DNA of 64,000 bases, taken from NCBI GenBank assembly GCA_936450465.1, contig OW388302.1, positions 11,681,530 through 11,745,529 of the forward strand, read 5' to 3'. This DNA comes from Gibbula magus (Eukaryota; Mollusca; Gastropoda; Trochida; Trochidae). The translations under genes were made by a program, and so were the position numbers. Positions 50,701 to 64,000 of this stretch are shown here, one piece after another. The stretch's first letter is position 1, and each line of letters begins with the position of its first letter. Under the pieces are notes generated by a model that was not told the DNA's origin, searched no databases, and saw only the letters and a list, made by a program, of their open reading frames with translations.

Positions 50701-53700
50701 TCAGGTGTATTTCTTCTTCATTTTGCTTAATACATGTTTTTCCGAGCCTAAATAAACCAATTGGGATCTAGAGATAAATATTATAGGTTTAAAATTCCCC
50801 ATTACTAGAAATTCATATTTCCAGCATATATATATTACCTGTTTGGTTCACATAATCCTAAGTATATGTCAGATTAGTTGTGTACCTATCCTTGCCTATT
50901 TCAAATGGGTAAGTTCTTCCTTTTGAATATTTACACTTCTCCCAGACTAAATAAACAATTTGTGATCTCAGATAAGTAGTAAATCGATCCCTCATTACTA
51001 GATATTGACATTTTAAATATATATATAATACCTTTTTTGGCTCCAATGCACCTCATTATATGTCAAATGGGTCATGTACCTATTTTTGCCTATTTTAGAT
51101 GTAAAACTTCTCCTTTTTATTGAATAAATTATTTTCTAAACATAAAATAACCAATTGGGATCTATTGATAAGTATTATTGGAGTAAAACAACCCCATTAC
51201 TAGACACTCACATTTCAAATATATATAATACATTTTTGGCTCCCATGCCCCTACTTACATGTCAAATGAGTCATGTACCTATTTCAGGTGTATTTCTTCT
51301 TCATTTTGCTTAATACATGTTTTTCCGAGCCTAAATAAACCAATTGGGATCTAGAGATAAATATTATAGGTTTAAACTTCCCCATTACTTGAAATTTATA
51401 TTTCCAGCATATATATTACCTTTTTGGCTCACATAATCCAAAGTATATGTCAGATTAGTTGTGTACCTATCCTTGCCTATTTCAAATGGATAAGTTCTTC
51501 CTTTTGAATAATAACACTTTAACTTAGACTAAATAAACCAATTGGGATCTAGGGAATAGTATTTTAGGAGCTAAAATGATTCATTACTAGACATTCATAT
51601 TTCCCGTATATATATTACCTTTATGGCTCACATGCCCATGAGTATATATATCAAATGAGCTAAATACCAATTTGTGCAGACAGAGTCTACTTTATCCCCT
51701 GCCAAGTGGAAAAAGTTTAAAATATATTGAACAATGATTTTGAGCTTCATGCTATAATAAATCCTTAATCACTAATTAGTCATAAGTTTATGCTACAGAA
51801 AAAAGTGTACTTCCCAAATTGCAGTACTCTCTGTTTAATAATATAAAAGTTCTGTTCTGGAAGTGAAATTGTGAAAAGCATTTTGAGTTCGACATGTTTG
51901 TCCATAGATTTGCCTCAAAATAAAATTTCAAAGAAGTTGAAAACCCCAAAAGCCACATACACATGATGACTGCTCCACACAGCAAGTTCACTGAGCTAGC
52001 CCTAGTTCTTGTTCGAAAACAAAATTTAAAGTTATGTTTCCTTGGAAACGGCTAAAAGTAATATCCCAAAGAAGTTGAAAACCTAAAATGGCGCATCAAA
52101 ACATAATGACTGTTCCACATACCAAATTTTATTGAGCTAATTTTTACAGTTTTTGAGTTTTAGTCCAGAAACGAAATGTTAAAGTATGTTTCCATGGAAA
52201 CAGCTAAAATTAAAATTCCAAAGAGGTCGAAAACCATAAAAGGCATATATACACATGTTTCCCATTTCAAGTTTCATTGAGCTATGCAGTACGATTATTC
52301 AGTTGTCTGGAAACGAAATCCTGATGCACAGACGGAGGGACGCAGGTCATTTCAATATCCCCAACTACTTTGTTGTGGCAGGGGATAATTACAAGAATCT
52401 AAACTACCCTTGTCTTGCCATAAGCCCATTTGGCCTTATAGGCCTGATGAGCTAAAACAAGAAGATGCCTACTCCCAAACCTGTTATGTTACTTACCTCT
52501 TAAACTTCTCAAACCTGACGGCTTCCTCAGTGTCGTGGAAGGAAGGCCAAGACTTGATAGTACGCAGGAATACTATTGGTGAGGTCGTGCCCTGTTGCCA
52601 GAACAATTGTTGGCTCTAGAAGAAAATTAGTTTTGTTATATTATCTACAGCTAATAACTTGATTAGCAAAAGTAACAAGGATTTGTATTCCAAACTTTTG
52701 AAATGTCCTACAATATTGACATTATTTTTTATCATAGGTATTTATTATAGATATTCTTCATGCAACTTAACCAGTATTCCAATTCAATGATATCGTTTAT
52801 TTCTGAATACCATCAACAGCTGTAAAACTTTGCAACATGCTCTACTGTCATTATTTCCAATAAGACTGTAACCAGATTCTCGCAATTCTCTATCACTTCC
52901 AAATGAAAACTGTTCAATTTCCAGTCAGCTCTAAACTCACATAGGATTATGGTTCAAATGTATCTCAAGCTTGGTGGAGCTAGCATGAATAGTTTCGAGT
53001 TATAATCTGAATAAAATGACATCCTCATAGTCTCTGTTTCCATGGAAACTAAAAATATTGGAAATCACACATTAGTCTAAAAAACAACAGTCACAGCTAG
53101 AGATCATGGTTTATAATGTATCTTTCAAATTGGGTGAAGCTAGCATTTATAGATTGGGAGATATGCTTCGGACACAAGTTGACATGAACTTGTAATGTCC
53201 ATGATCACCACATCCTCGATAATCCAGCGCTATTGTTCCGATAAATCTAAGCGCTGGAAAACAGTAAGGGTATTTATCCCTAACCTAGTTACCTCCTCTT
53301 GGGTCCATGTTATCCAATCAGAAACGAAACGCAGACACTATCTGCGTAAACAACTCGACCAATCAAAACGCATCACTACCGCTGTTTATAGAAACAAACA
53401 AAGCGACGGCCGACTCACTCGATTACGATAAAGTTTGTAACAAATTCAGCGTAGAAAACCTGACAGACACTCAAAAAAAAGTTTTACGAAGTCTGTACGA
53501 GAAGAAGGGTGTATTCATGTCCATCAAAACGGTTGGAGGTAAATGATTAAAATCCCTGTGCTACCAGGCGTTCCCAATCATCTGCAAAAGCCAAGATCCT
53601 GACACGAGAGTGCTTATTATTTCACTCTTGATTTCAAGTGATCTCATTGGTTGTTAGAAAGCAAGCGTTTCGCTGAGTCATTGCGAAGGGAGGTAACTAG

Positions 53701-56700
53701 GTTAAGGATAAATACCCTTACTGTTTTCCAGCGCTTGTGTGTAGATTAATCGGAACAATAGCGCTGGATTATCGAGGATGTGATCACCATAACTTCTACA
53801 CAATTTCACAACTCTTCCAATTCAAATGGTGTAGACATAATTAAATCTCCATATTGTGACCCATATTATCCATATTTGGGGTCACTTGCTAGAAATTCTG
53901 CACACAACATTTCAGCTCTCTAGACCTTTTGGAACTGGAGAAGAAGATGAAAATAGGTTTTTAAGGTTGTGAACGCTGTGACCCTATTTGGGGTCACAGG
54001 GTCACACAATCTGCAATTTAGAATCTCCATGGGCCAAGGAGTCTTCACACAACTTTTCAGCTCTCTAGACCTTTTGGAACTGGAGAAGAAGATGAAAATA
54101 AGTTTTTAACGATGTGACCCCTGTTACCCCATTTGGGGTCATGGGGTCACAAAATCTATAATTTAGAATCCCAATGGGCCAAGGAGTCTGCAACACAACT
54201 TTTCAGCTCTCTAGACCTTTTGGAACTGGAAATGAAGATGAAAATAGGTTTTTAAGGATGTGACCCCTTTGACCCCATTTGTGGTGACGGGGTCATGAAA
54301 TCTCCAATTTAGAATCCCCATTGGCCAAGGAGTCTGCACATAAAATTTCAGCTCTGTGGAGTCATCGGTTCTGGAGAAGAAGTCGAAAAAGCGAAAAGTT
54401 TACAGACGGATGGACTGATTGACGGATGGACGGACGCCGGACACCATGCCATGCCATAGGGCCTTTGAGGCCTGATGAGCTAAAAATTCACTAAATGTGT
54501 TAAATTTCGCACTGCACATCTCCTTATGGTGAAGAAGACATGTGCTGAATTTGAAAGTATGAGATGAATAGTTTTTCTGTAACGATCAAACAAAAAATGC
54601 TCAGAATATGACTAAGTTTAAAAAAATTAAAACTCGCCCAAAAAATAAAAAAATTGCCAATTTGGTATAAATTTCGCACTTCACCTCTCCTATTAGTGAA
54701 GAAGACATTTGCCAAATTTGAAAAGGATGAGATGAAAAGCTGTTTTTGGACAAAGGACGGACAAACGGAATCGTTGGTATTACTAGATACCCCCGGCCGA
54801 TGGTCGGGTGTATAATAAATTTCAAAAAGTATTTTTCCAGGAGAATTTATTACAGGTATAACAAACTTGAAAGAACTTGGGAAGACGATGAACATATTTT
54901 TTATCAGGTTTTGACCCATATGTGGGCTCACAGGGTCACCAAATCTACAATTTAGAATCCCCATTAGCCAAGGAGTCTGTACACAAATTTTCAGCTTTCT
55001 AGACTTTTTGGTACTGGAGAAGAAGATGAAAATAGGTTTTTAGGTCATGACCCCTATGACCCTATTTGGGGTCACCAAATCTACAATTTAGGCCAAATTG
55101 GCCAAGTTGAATCATCCCTGAGGTCTTGTTCTTAAAACCTATTTCTGATTGGATCTGATCAATTGCATCAAAGGGTTAACATAACCTTAAACAATATCTC
55201 ATGACCGACCTTTGACCTTCAAGGTTACAAAATCAATGATCACTTTTCATTGTGTAAACCAATCATGTAATGATTCGAAGTTAATAGTTTAAATAAGGCA
55301 TTTTTCGTAAAAGCATGCTTAAGTCGTGACATTGCTGTGACCTTGACCTTTGTTGGATTTTTATTGAAAACCTTGTCAAATCTCGGCCGTTCTCCATACT
55401 TAATATACACCAAAAAGGAGCCTGATAGCACAAATATGTTTCAAGTTATTGTGTTTACAAGGATTCAGAGCGCTTTCAGAACTCATGACCTTGACCTTTG
55501 ACATTGAACATGTAAAAAAAAAATTCCCCAGGGTATAAGTAGGAAGATATGTATATCAGTTCTTGAAACCATATTGGAAAAAAAGTTATAGCCAAAATAA
55601 AACGTGGTGGCGATGGAAACTGCACAAAAACATATTGGTTTTCAAGGCTGTGACCCCAGTAGGTATTTGGGGTCACGGGGTCACCAAATCTACAATTTAG
55701 AATCCCCATTGGCCAAGGAGTCTGTACAAAACATTTCAAATTTCTAGACCATTTAGCACTAGAGAAGAAGATGAAAATAGGTACGGTTGTGACCTCTATT
55801 TGCATTAACGGGGTCACCAAATCTAAAATTTAGAATCCCCATTTGCCAATAAGTACACAAATAAAAATTTCAGCTCCCTAAACCCAGTGGTTCTGGAGGT
55901 GAGGTGAGGTGAGTTGAGGTTTAACGCCGCTCTCAAGATTATTTCACCTTTATCGCGGCTGCTAGTTTTATGACAGGGAGAAAGCCCGCAACGCAATGTG
56001 GCAATGCATGGCGATGAAACCTGCGAGCATCCGCTGGAACTAGCCATTGGATGGTACTACGCTGAAATTCAGTATAGCATTGCATCCAAACCTTACTGCG
56101 GGATTCTCACCCCAGACCTCTTGATCCGAAGCCGAACACGCTAACCACTGCGCTATCCGCCCCCCTGGTTCTAGAGAAGAAGATGAAAAAGCTAAAAGTT
56201 TACAGACGCTGGACACCATGCCACAAGCCCAAAAGGTGCTAAAACATGAAATATCATGTACACGGATATCCAAGCACCACAGAGAGTGAGGTCACTCAAA
56301 GAACCAGTAACAATGAAAACCAAGATTTTTTAAATATGATCTTTGGAAACTGAGATTTGTAAATTTCATAACCTTATTCCAACAAGAAGACATGGTCATC
56401 AATATCCCCCGCCAGATTCAAGAAATTGGAACAAGGGCAATAATTCGAGAAGCGCATTACTCATTTTCATTCCATCAAGGTATCCTCAAACAACACCAAC
56501 TTTGGTTATCCTATTTTAAATAGTTTCTGAGAAAAGCTGTCTCCTTTGGAGTTACAATGAACAAAGTCCAAAATTACGGAACAAGGGCAAAAATCTCCGA
56601 AAAAACTAATTGTATGCTTCTGATTTTCGAACTCCATCAAGGTATTCATGCCCTCAAGCAACAAACCACATTTAGTAACCCTATCTTTAACGGTTTCTGA

Positions 56701-58259
56701 GATAAACTGTTCCCTTCATCTCAGACGGACGGATGGACGGACGGACGGACGGATGGAGCCGAAACCTATATCCCCCTTCCACTTCGTGGCAGGGGATAAC
56801 AATAAAGGGGGTATCAGGGGTGCATTTAAAGTTGTGTTTTTCACCTCATAAACCAGTAATGCCAAACAAGATCAAAGTTTGAGCATTTCAACTGTTTATA
56901 ATGGATATCAAATGAGCCAAATGTTAAGTCACCCACATTAATACACACATAATAGTTTGACCCTGAGTCTCTTAGCACATTGCTTGTTTCTCTATAGGTC
57001 TTAATTTGATCAGTGTTTAGACTAGTGCTGAGGGCTTGGTACATAATTAGGTGTAACAGAGGGTGACAGTCTCTTCGCAGATGTTGAGGGGGAGGGGTGT
57101 GTGTGCAGGGGTTTGTATTTTTGTCATTAGACAGACTAAGAGAGAAGGGACAGATTGATAGTGGGATGGATGACATTGTATCAATGAAACCAGGACAGAA
57201 TCATATGTAATAAATTTCTGCACAGATTGTATTGGTTTGTATCATGTTGTATCATGATTTGGAGAATATATTTGAATTGTATAGGTTAATTCGAGTATGT
57301 GTTCTAGATCATTGCAGGAGACTCATTATTTAGACAACCATGTGATCCTGTCATGTTGGTCTCATGCACTGACACTAATCATTTTTAGAGATTTTTGTTT
57401 AAGATAAAATTTATGGCTATGAATTGTACTTTTTTTAAACTTTATTTCAGTCAACAACAATCACTATATAGCAGGATAGCTATAGAGCCTGTGGTTCTAT
57501 TTTTACTACTATAAATTGAACAAAAAGCACTTGAATGTTGAAATCTTGTGTAGACATATCTCTTGAAGCAGTTATAATTACATAATAAACAAGATGTGAT
57601 TGTTAAACACGGATGCCCCCGGATATACCAAAGTTATGGCCAAGGTTTAAAGTTTTCTGAATATTGTCCACTGCGGCAAGGTCAATGTCACAAGGTCAAA
57701 TATGATGACCTCATCTGAAAGGTCTCGTCACAAGGTATGCACATGCCAAGTATGAAAGCCGTAGCTCTGAGCAATCTAAAGTTATGGCCAAGGTTAAAGT
57801 TTACTGAAGATGTCCACTGCGGTAAGTTCAAGGTCACAAGGTCAAATATGATGACCTCATCTGAAGGTCTCATCATTAGGTATGAACATGCCAAGTATGA
57901 AAGCCGTAGCTTTGAGCAATCCAAAGTTATGGCCAAGGTTAACGTTTTCTAAATATTGTCCACTGCGGCAAGGTCAAGGTCACAAGGTCAAATATGATGA
58001 CCTCATCTGAAAGGTCTCATTATTAGGTATGCACATGCCAAGTATAAAAGCCGTAGCTTTGAGCAATCCAAATTTATGGCCAAGGTTAAAGTTTACTGAA
58101 GATGTCGACTGCGGCAAGGTCAAGGTCAAGGTCACAAGGTCAAATATGATGACCTCATCTGAAGGTCTCATCACAAGGTATGCACATGCCAACTATGAAA
58201 GCTCTAGCTCTGAGCAATCGTAAGTTATGGCCAAGGTTAAAGTTTGTGTGGACAAACAC

Positions 58260-58293
<34 letters not shown>

Positions 58294-61200
58294 GGACAGG
58301 TGAAAAACAATATACCCCCGGAATCTTCGATTCGGAGGCATAAAAATCTCTCATTCTGAATTTAGCAGTTGTTCACTCACTCACTCATTAAGTCTTCAAC
58401 CTGAGATAATAAAAAGTGAAAGTCCTGATGAGCTACAGAGCCCATGGATCTTTTTTAGGAGATACCCCAAAGGCAAACATTTGGGAAGAAGGGACATATT
58501 AAACACTAGATATCCCTTCTTACACTTTAAGACGCCGGTATTACTACATAAAGCATTTATGCTTTGACTTACCTTGAAATAAAGTCATCTTTATGTGATC
58601 CAAAACACCAGTAGTCTGTCAATCAGTTCTGCCACTTCAGGTCAATTTGAATCAAACCGCTCCGAGATTAACTGTAACACATTAAGTAATTAATAAGAAA
58701 AGGAAAAATAAAGCCATGGGCTCTGTAGCTCATCATGATTTCATTGATTTATTATGTAAGGTTGAATATCTAAGTTACCTCAAGTAATATATTGTTAACA
58801 AGCAAAAAAAAGGTTTTTAAATCATGACCCTTGTGACCAACATTTGAAGTGACAGGGTCACCAATCCTATAATTAAAAATGACCTTTGACCAAAGATTCT
58901 CTACACAACATTTCACCTTTCTAGAACTTAGAATACTTGTGATAAAGATGAAAATAAGTTTTTGGGTTCAATGGGTTGTGACCCGTGACCTAGATTGGGG
59001 TCACAGAGTCACAAAATCTACAATTTTAAATCCCCATTAGTCAAGAAGTCTGCACACAACTTTTCAGCTCTCTAGACCTTTTGGAACTGGAGAAGAAGAT
59101 GAAAATAGGTTTTTAAGGATGTGACCCCTGTGACCACATTTGGGGTCACGACATCTACAATTTAGAATTTCCATTGGCCAAAGAGTCTGCACATAAAATT
59201 TCAGCTCTGTGGAGTCATTGGTTCTGGAGAAGAAGTCGAAAAAGCGAAAAGTTTACGGACGGATGGACGGACACCATGCCGTGCCATAAGCCCATCGGGC
59301 CTTTCAGGCCGGATGAGCTAAAAATCAAAATAGATATCAAACAATGTTAATAAAAATAGAGCCATGGGCTCTTTAGCTCATCATGATTTCATTGATTAAT
59401 TATCTAAGGTTGAATATCTAAGTTATCTCAAGTAATACATTGTTAACAAGCAAAAAATAGGTTTTTAGATCATGACCCCTGTGACCCGTATTTGAAGTCA
59501 CAGGGTCACCAATCCTACAATTAAGAATCACCTTTGACCAAAGAGTCTCTACACAACATTTAACCTTTCTAGAGCTCTACATACTTGAGATAAAGATGAA
59601 AACAGGTTTTTGGATCATGACCTGTGACCTAGGTTGGGGTCACAGGGTCATAAAATCTACAATTTAGAATCTCCATTGGCCAAGGAGTCTGCACACAACT
59701 TTTCAGCTCTCTGGACCTTTTGGAACTGGAGAATATTAAAGATGAAAATAGGTTTTTAAGGATGTGACCCATGTGACCCCATATGGGGTCATGGGGTCAC
59801 GAAATCTACAATTTAGAATCCCCATTAGCAAAGGAGTCTGCACACAACTTTTCAGCTCTCTAGACCTTTTGGAACTGGAGAAAAAGATGAAAATAGGTTT
59901 TGAACGATGTGACCCCTGTGACCCGGGGTCACGAAATCTACAATTTAGAATCCCCATGGGCCAAGGAGTCTGCACACAACTTTTCAGCTCTCTAGACCTT
60001 TTTGAACTGGAGAAGAAGATGAAAATATGTTTTTAACGATGTGACCCCTGTGATGGGGTCACGAAATCTACAATTTGGAAGCCCCATTGGCCAAGGAGTC
60101 TGCACATAAAATTTTAGCTCTGTGGAGTCATTGGTTTTGGAGAAGAAGTCGAAAGCGATAGGTTTACGGACGGATGCCGGACACCATGCCATGCCATAAG
60201 CCCATCGGGCCTTTCAGGCCTGATGAGCTAAAAATAGAACCATAGGCTCTGTAGCTCATCAGGGCTTCCTTGATTTATTATCTAAGGTTGAATATCTTAG
60301 TTCTCTCCAGTAATAAATTTACCAAATCTACAATTTAGAATCTCTCCTTGACCAAGGAGTCTGTACTTTTTGTACTGGAGAAGAAGATAAAAGAAGATTT
60401 TCAGGTCATGACCCCTGTGACCCATATTTGGGGTCACAGGGTCAACAAATATACAATTTAGAATCCCCATTGCCTAATGAGTCTGCACACAACATATCAG
60501 CCTTCTAAAGATTTTCATACTTGAGAAGAAGATGAAAATAGGTTTTTAGGTCATGACCCCTGTGACCTACATTTTGGGGCGAATATCAAGATCAATTCAT
60601 AAATTGTCCCTAATGTAACAATTATGTTAATCTGAAGTTTTTTACTGTTGGTTTGAGAAATCGTTGAAAGGTCTATGGGTTAAGCCTTCCATCGCTATGT
60701 AGTGGGAAGTGAGGTGAAGTGGTTTGGGGATTAACACTTCTTAAATGAGCTTTCGCTTAACTTTAGTTTCATTACTTTCGAGCATCGTTTAGTATTATTA
60801 TTTTCGAGAATTGATTAGAATTAGTGAACCATGGATAATTTTCACCTACGTACTTTGAAGTGGTCACACCATGGCCCTGGCAACTTTGCCTGCAGTAGAG
60901 TGAGGGAGTGAGTTATTGTTTAACACCGCTTCGGCAATATCGCAGCCATTAGCGGCGAGCCTGCAGTAGAGAACTATTCTATTTGCAGTAAGGTTTGGGT
61001 GCAATGTTACACTGAAATTCAGCATAGTATCACCCTTTTTTTGCTAGTTCCAGTCGATACTCGCAGGCTTCCCTGCAAATGCATACCCACAATTATTATG
61101 TGGGCATTCTCCCTGCAATAATACAAACAGCTTTTATACAAATGAAAAACTGTAACTTAAAAACGGCATAAAACTACAAATCATCTCACCTCATTATATT

Positions 61201-64000
61201 TTTATAAGAACATACACAGGATTACAGTTGTCTACATTTTCTCCCCACAGAGGATACTCCCTGCAGGTTTACTATCCTAACATCTTCTACATTGCTTGAA
61301 ATCGAGGACTTCAGCTAAATTCCCTAGCAGGGGAAATGGGATCCTCATACTGTATCTCTGCTTTTTAACCAATGAAAACTCATCTTTTAGCTTCCATGTC
61401 GACCAAGTGGCTTCAAAGATCTAGGCATTTGACTCTTATGGCCCTTAAAGGGTCTTGCTCATTAGCACATATATATCCTTTGATATGTCTGATGTAAATA
61501 AAACAAATGAACTATTATTTATAAGCATGTTTATGATCAATATTAATGTCATTGGCAAATGTCACTTTTACAACAGCGTTGCTGATTGCACGACTAGATT
61601 CAATTACAACCAATCAGGACACTCCATTTTTGCACACGATTTCAAGCAATATAGAACAGAGGTTAGGATCAGAAAACTTTTGGGAAGAGAATGAGTTATC
61701 TACAGCAAATGATACTTGAAAAGAGTTTAAAAATATGAAAAGGTTTAAGCTAATAGATGGACAGATCGATAACAAATCAGTCTGAGTAAAATCGACCTTG
61801 TTCCGAGGAATAACATTTGCAAAATAATATATCTACCGGGATACGAACAGGTTCTGTAGATTCCTCGCGACAAGGTCTGAGAACACCCTGTATAGGCGTG
61901 TGTTTCGAACCAGTTTAGCCCAGCCAATGCCCAGTCAAATAGCTGACCAATCACATCATAGTATTTAAACGGTCGCTGTTTTGAAAGCATTAGGAACAGA
62001 CAAAAGGAAAGCTGTTTGGAGTTATATGCCCCTAGCTTCTCGCACCAAAAGCATTTGTTGGGCATCTTTTGATTGGCTACCTCAATTGCGCTCAAACACG
62101 CGAGTCGATGGGCTGTAATCAGATGGTTTTGCGTGGAACCTACGACTGATATGAGTTTGTATCCTGGTAGATGCACTATTTTGCAATTTTTATTCCACAG
62201 AAACCCGGATAGATAACAGACTGGATAACAAATGCTCAATATGCCATCATAAGCATATTAGCTTTTCAACTAAGTCTAATATTTAAATGAAAGTAAAACC
62301 ACCAAATCACCAAATCTACAATTTACAATCCCCATTTCAAAATACAAAATTACAGTTCTCTAGGGTCAGTGACTCGAATAGTTCAAACGGACGGACAGAT
62401 GCCATTCTAAAAGCCCATCGGGACCCCTCAGGCCAGATTAGCTAAAAAAATATGATGATGTTCAAGTAAGCTTAAAGGGGCAGTAGCGCGGGTTATTTTT
62501 CGCTCAAATAAGTCGATAAAATGTATTTGAAAAATAGTGTCACCAACAGTAAAACACCATTCTCTCTTCGGAAAATCAAGTTAAAAATGAGTGAACATGG
62601 TTCCTTAAAGCCATGGCAAACGATTTTTGTCATTCGAAATAATAAAATGTGTTCACAATAAAATTGCCGTCATGCAATTTCTGCTTTAAACACAACACCG
62701 GTATAACCGTATTACCACTACGGATAATTGGTTTGTGTAATAAGATGTTGTACCCTCTAAAGTAAATATAAATGACATAAACCATTATTCAATTTGGAAA
62801 TTTAAAAAAATAAAATTTGCAAAAATCATGCTACTGTCCCTTTAAGATAAATAGTGCTGCCTTTACTGAAATAAGAATGTTATCTTAAACCAAGGCCCTG
62901 TTGTAACCAATTCTGTTTCATTTCAGTCATTTTAGGGTTGATACATGGGTTGATTCCAGAGCTCTTCACAACTTTGTCATTCTTTTATAGTGTAGATGTT
63001 GAACAGAGATTTGGCCAAACAACTTCAATGGTGACCTGAGAAAGAAATTAAAATGAATCTTTATACTAGAATGCTTACCTGAACTGTAACTGAAAAATAA
63101 ACAAGCATGTAAGCTGGCTCACTAATATCCAAAACCCTTCTTATGCAATGTCTAAGTATCATTTCATATAGGCTAGCTCAATCATATTAATCCATTTTAA
63201 AAATGTATTATGTAATTATCAGTGTCCAATCTGAAACATATTTTTTTCTCCGTCATATCGAAGATAATGTAGTAGAAGATTGTGTAACAGTCTTAAAAAA
63301 TTGGCTTAAAAGGGTTTCTGCAATCAGTCAGACAATAATTTAGATGTGAGAATACGACGAAGTACACAATACACAGAAATTCCAAAATAATTCACAAAAT
63401 CAGTTGCAATCAAGCACTGCACCTCTCTTAATAGTATATAAAAAAATTGTGAAGTTTGAAAGGAATTAGATAAATAGATTTTCTGCAATAGGTTTAAAAA
63501 ATAAATCTCAGAAAATGATTGAGTAAAAACTAAAGAAAATCTTTAAACATTCATAAAATTGCTTTGCACTGTTATTCTCCTGGTAGTGTTAAAGATTTGG
63601 GAAAGTTGAGAAAGAATTTAATGAATAGCTTTTCTACAATTGGTCGGACAAATTTAAATCTCAGAAAATGACTGAATAAAAAAATAAAGAAATTATGAAA
63701 TTCTAAAAGTTCATAACATAGCTTGTAATTTGTGTAATCTGGTACACGTACTGCACATCTCCTGGCTACTGGTACCAGGTAGTGTAGAAGTTTGGTGCAA
63801 AGTTTGAAAAGAATCAGATGAATAGTTTTTCTGTACTTGGTGAGACAAAACATGTCTTTGGATGGATTGATGGTCAGGGGTATAATAAATTTTATGGTAC
63901 CTGATTAACAGAATATAAATAACTTGCATCTCGTTTTAAAAAAAGATTTTTTAACAATGTATATGAATTATGTCTACTTCTAAAATTTTCTCAAACATGT

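Overview
The window looks like nuclear DNA of a marine mollusc, possibly a gastropod. It is AT-rich, almost free of host exons, and packed with tRNA-derived SINE pieces whose tails carry GTGAG repeats and a TTTAACGCCGCT core, MITEs, minisatellites and dispersed elements with internal tandem repeats that end in GGAC or GACA microsatellites. The species cannot be fixed from the sequence alone.

The only recognisable host gene is a TIR-domain gene on the minus strand at 5389-6513. Its reading frame is uninterrupted except for one in-frame TGA.

The centrepiece is a Polinton/Maverick (adintovirus-like) element at 9867-37312. It has matching 31-bp terminal inverted repeats and a 5-bp ACTTT target duplication. 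Its genes include a double-jelly-roll-type major capsid protein, a candidate minor capsid protein, a packaging ATPase, a retrovirus-type integrase, a protein-primed family B DNA polymerase with N-terminal SAP/Rho-N-like repeats, a coiled-coil membrane protein, several small membrane or basic proteins and a cysteine-rich protein. Outer genes read outward (capsid to the left, polymerase to the right). Three gene pairs diverge from AT-rich gaps of only 36-51 bp. I found no adenain-like protease. The copy is a fossil: the polymerase has two single-base frameshifts, the ATPase has one, another gene has two that cancel, and a conserved gene is split.

The split comes from a 12,701-bp insertion (14403-27103) with 23-bp mariner-like inverted repeats and a TA duplication. 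Without it and one TA, the two halves of the gene lie in the same frame and the Polinton is about 14.7 kb. Just inside both ends are arrays of an 11-bp unit in the same orientation. This suggests that a small MITE with one internal array landed in the Polinton and that about 12.3 kb of other host-like DNA then entered or was joined inside the array. An assembly join in the array is the main alternative.

The right third (about 37.3-64 kb) is repeats: a satellite with a higher-order period of about 575 bp made of three subunits (43150-51680), interrupted by a 4,625-bp non-autonomous element with AACGTT-rich ends, then arrays of several pearl/Helentron-like families, a full-length SINE, and MITEs with visible target duplications. 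One MITE carries a piece that resembles the start of a RecQ-type helicase domain.
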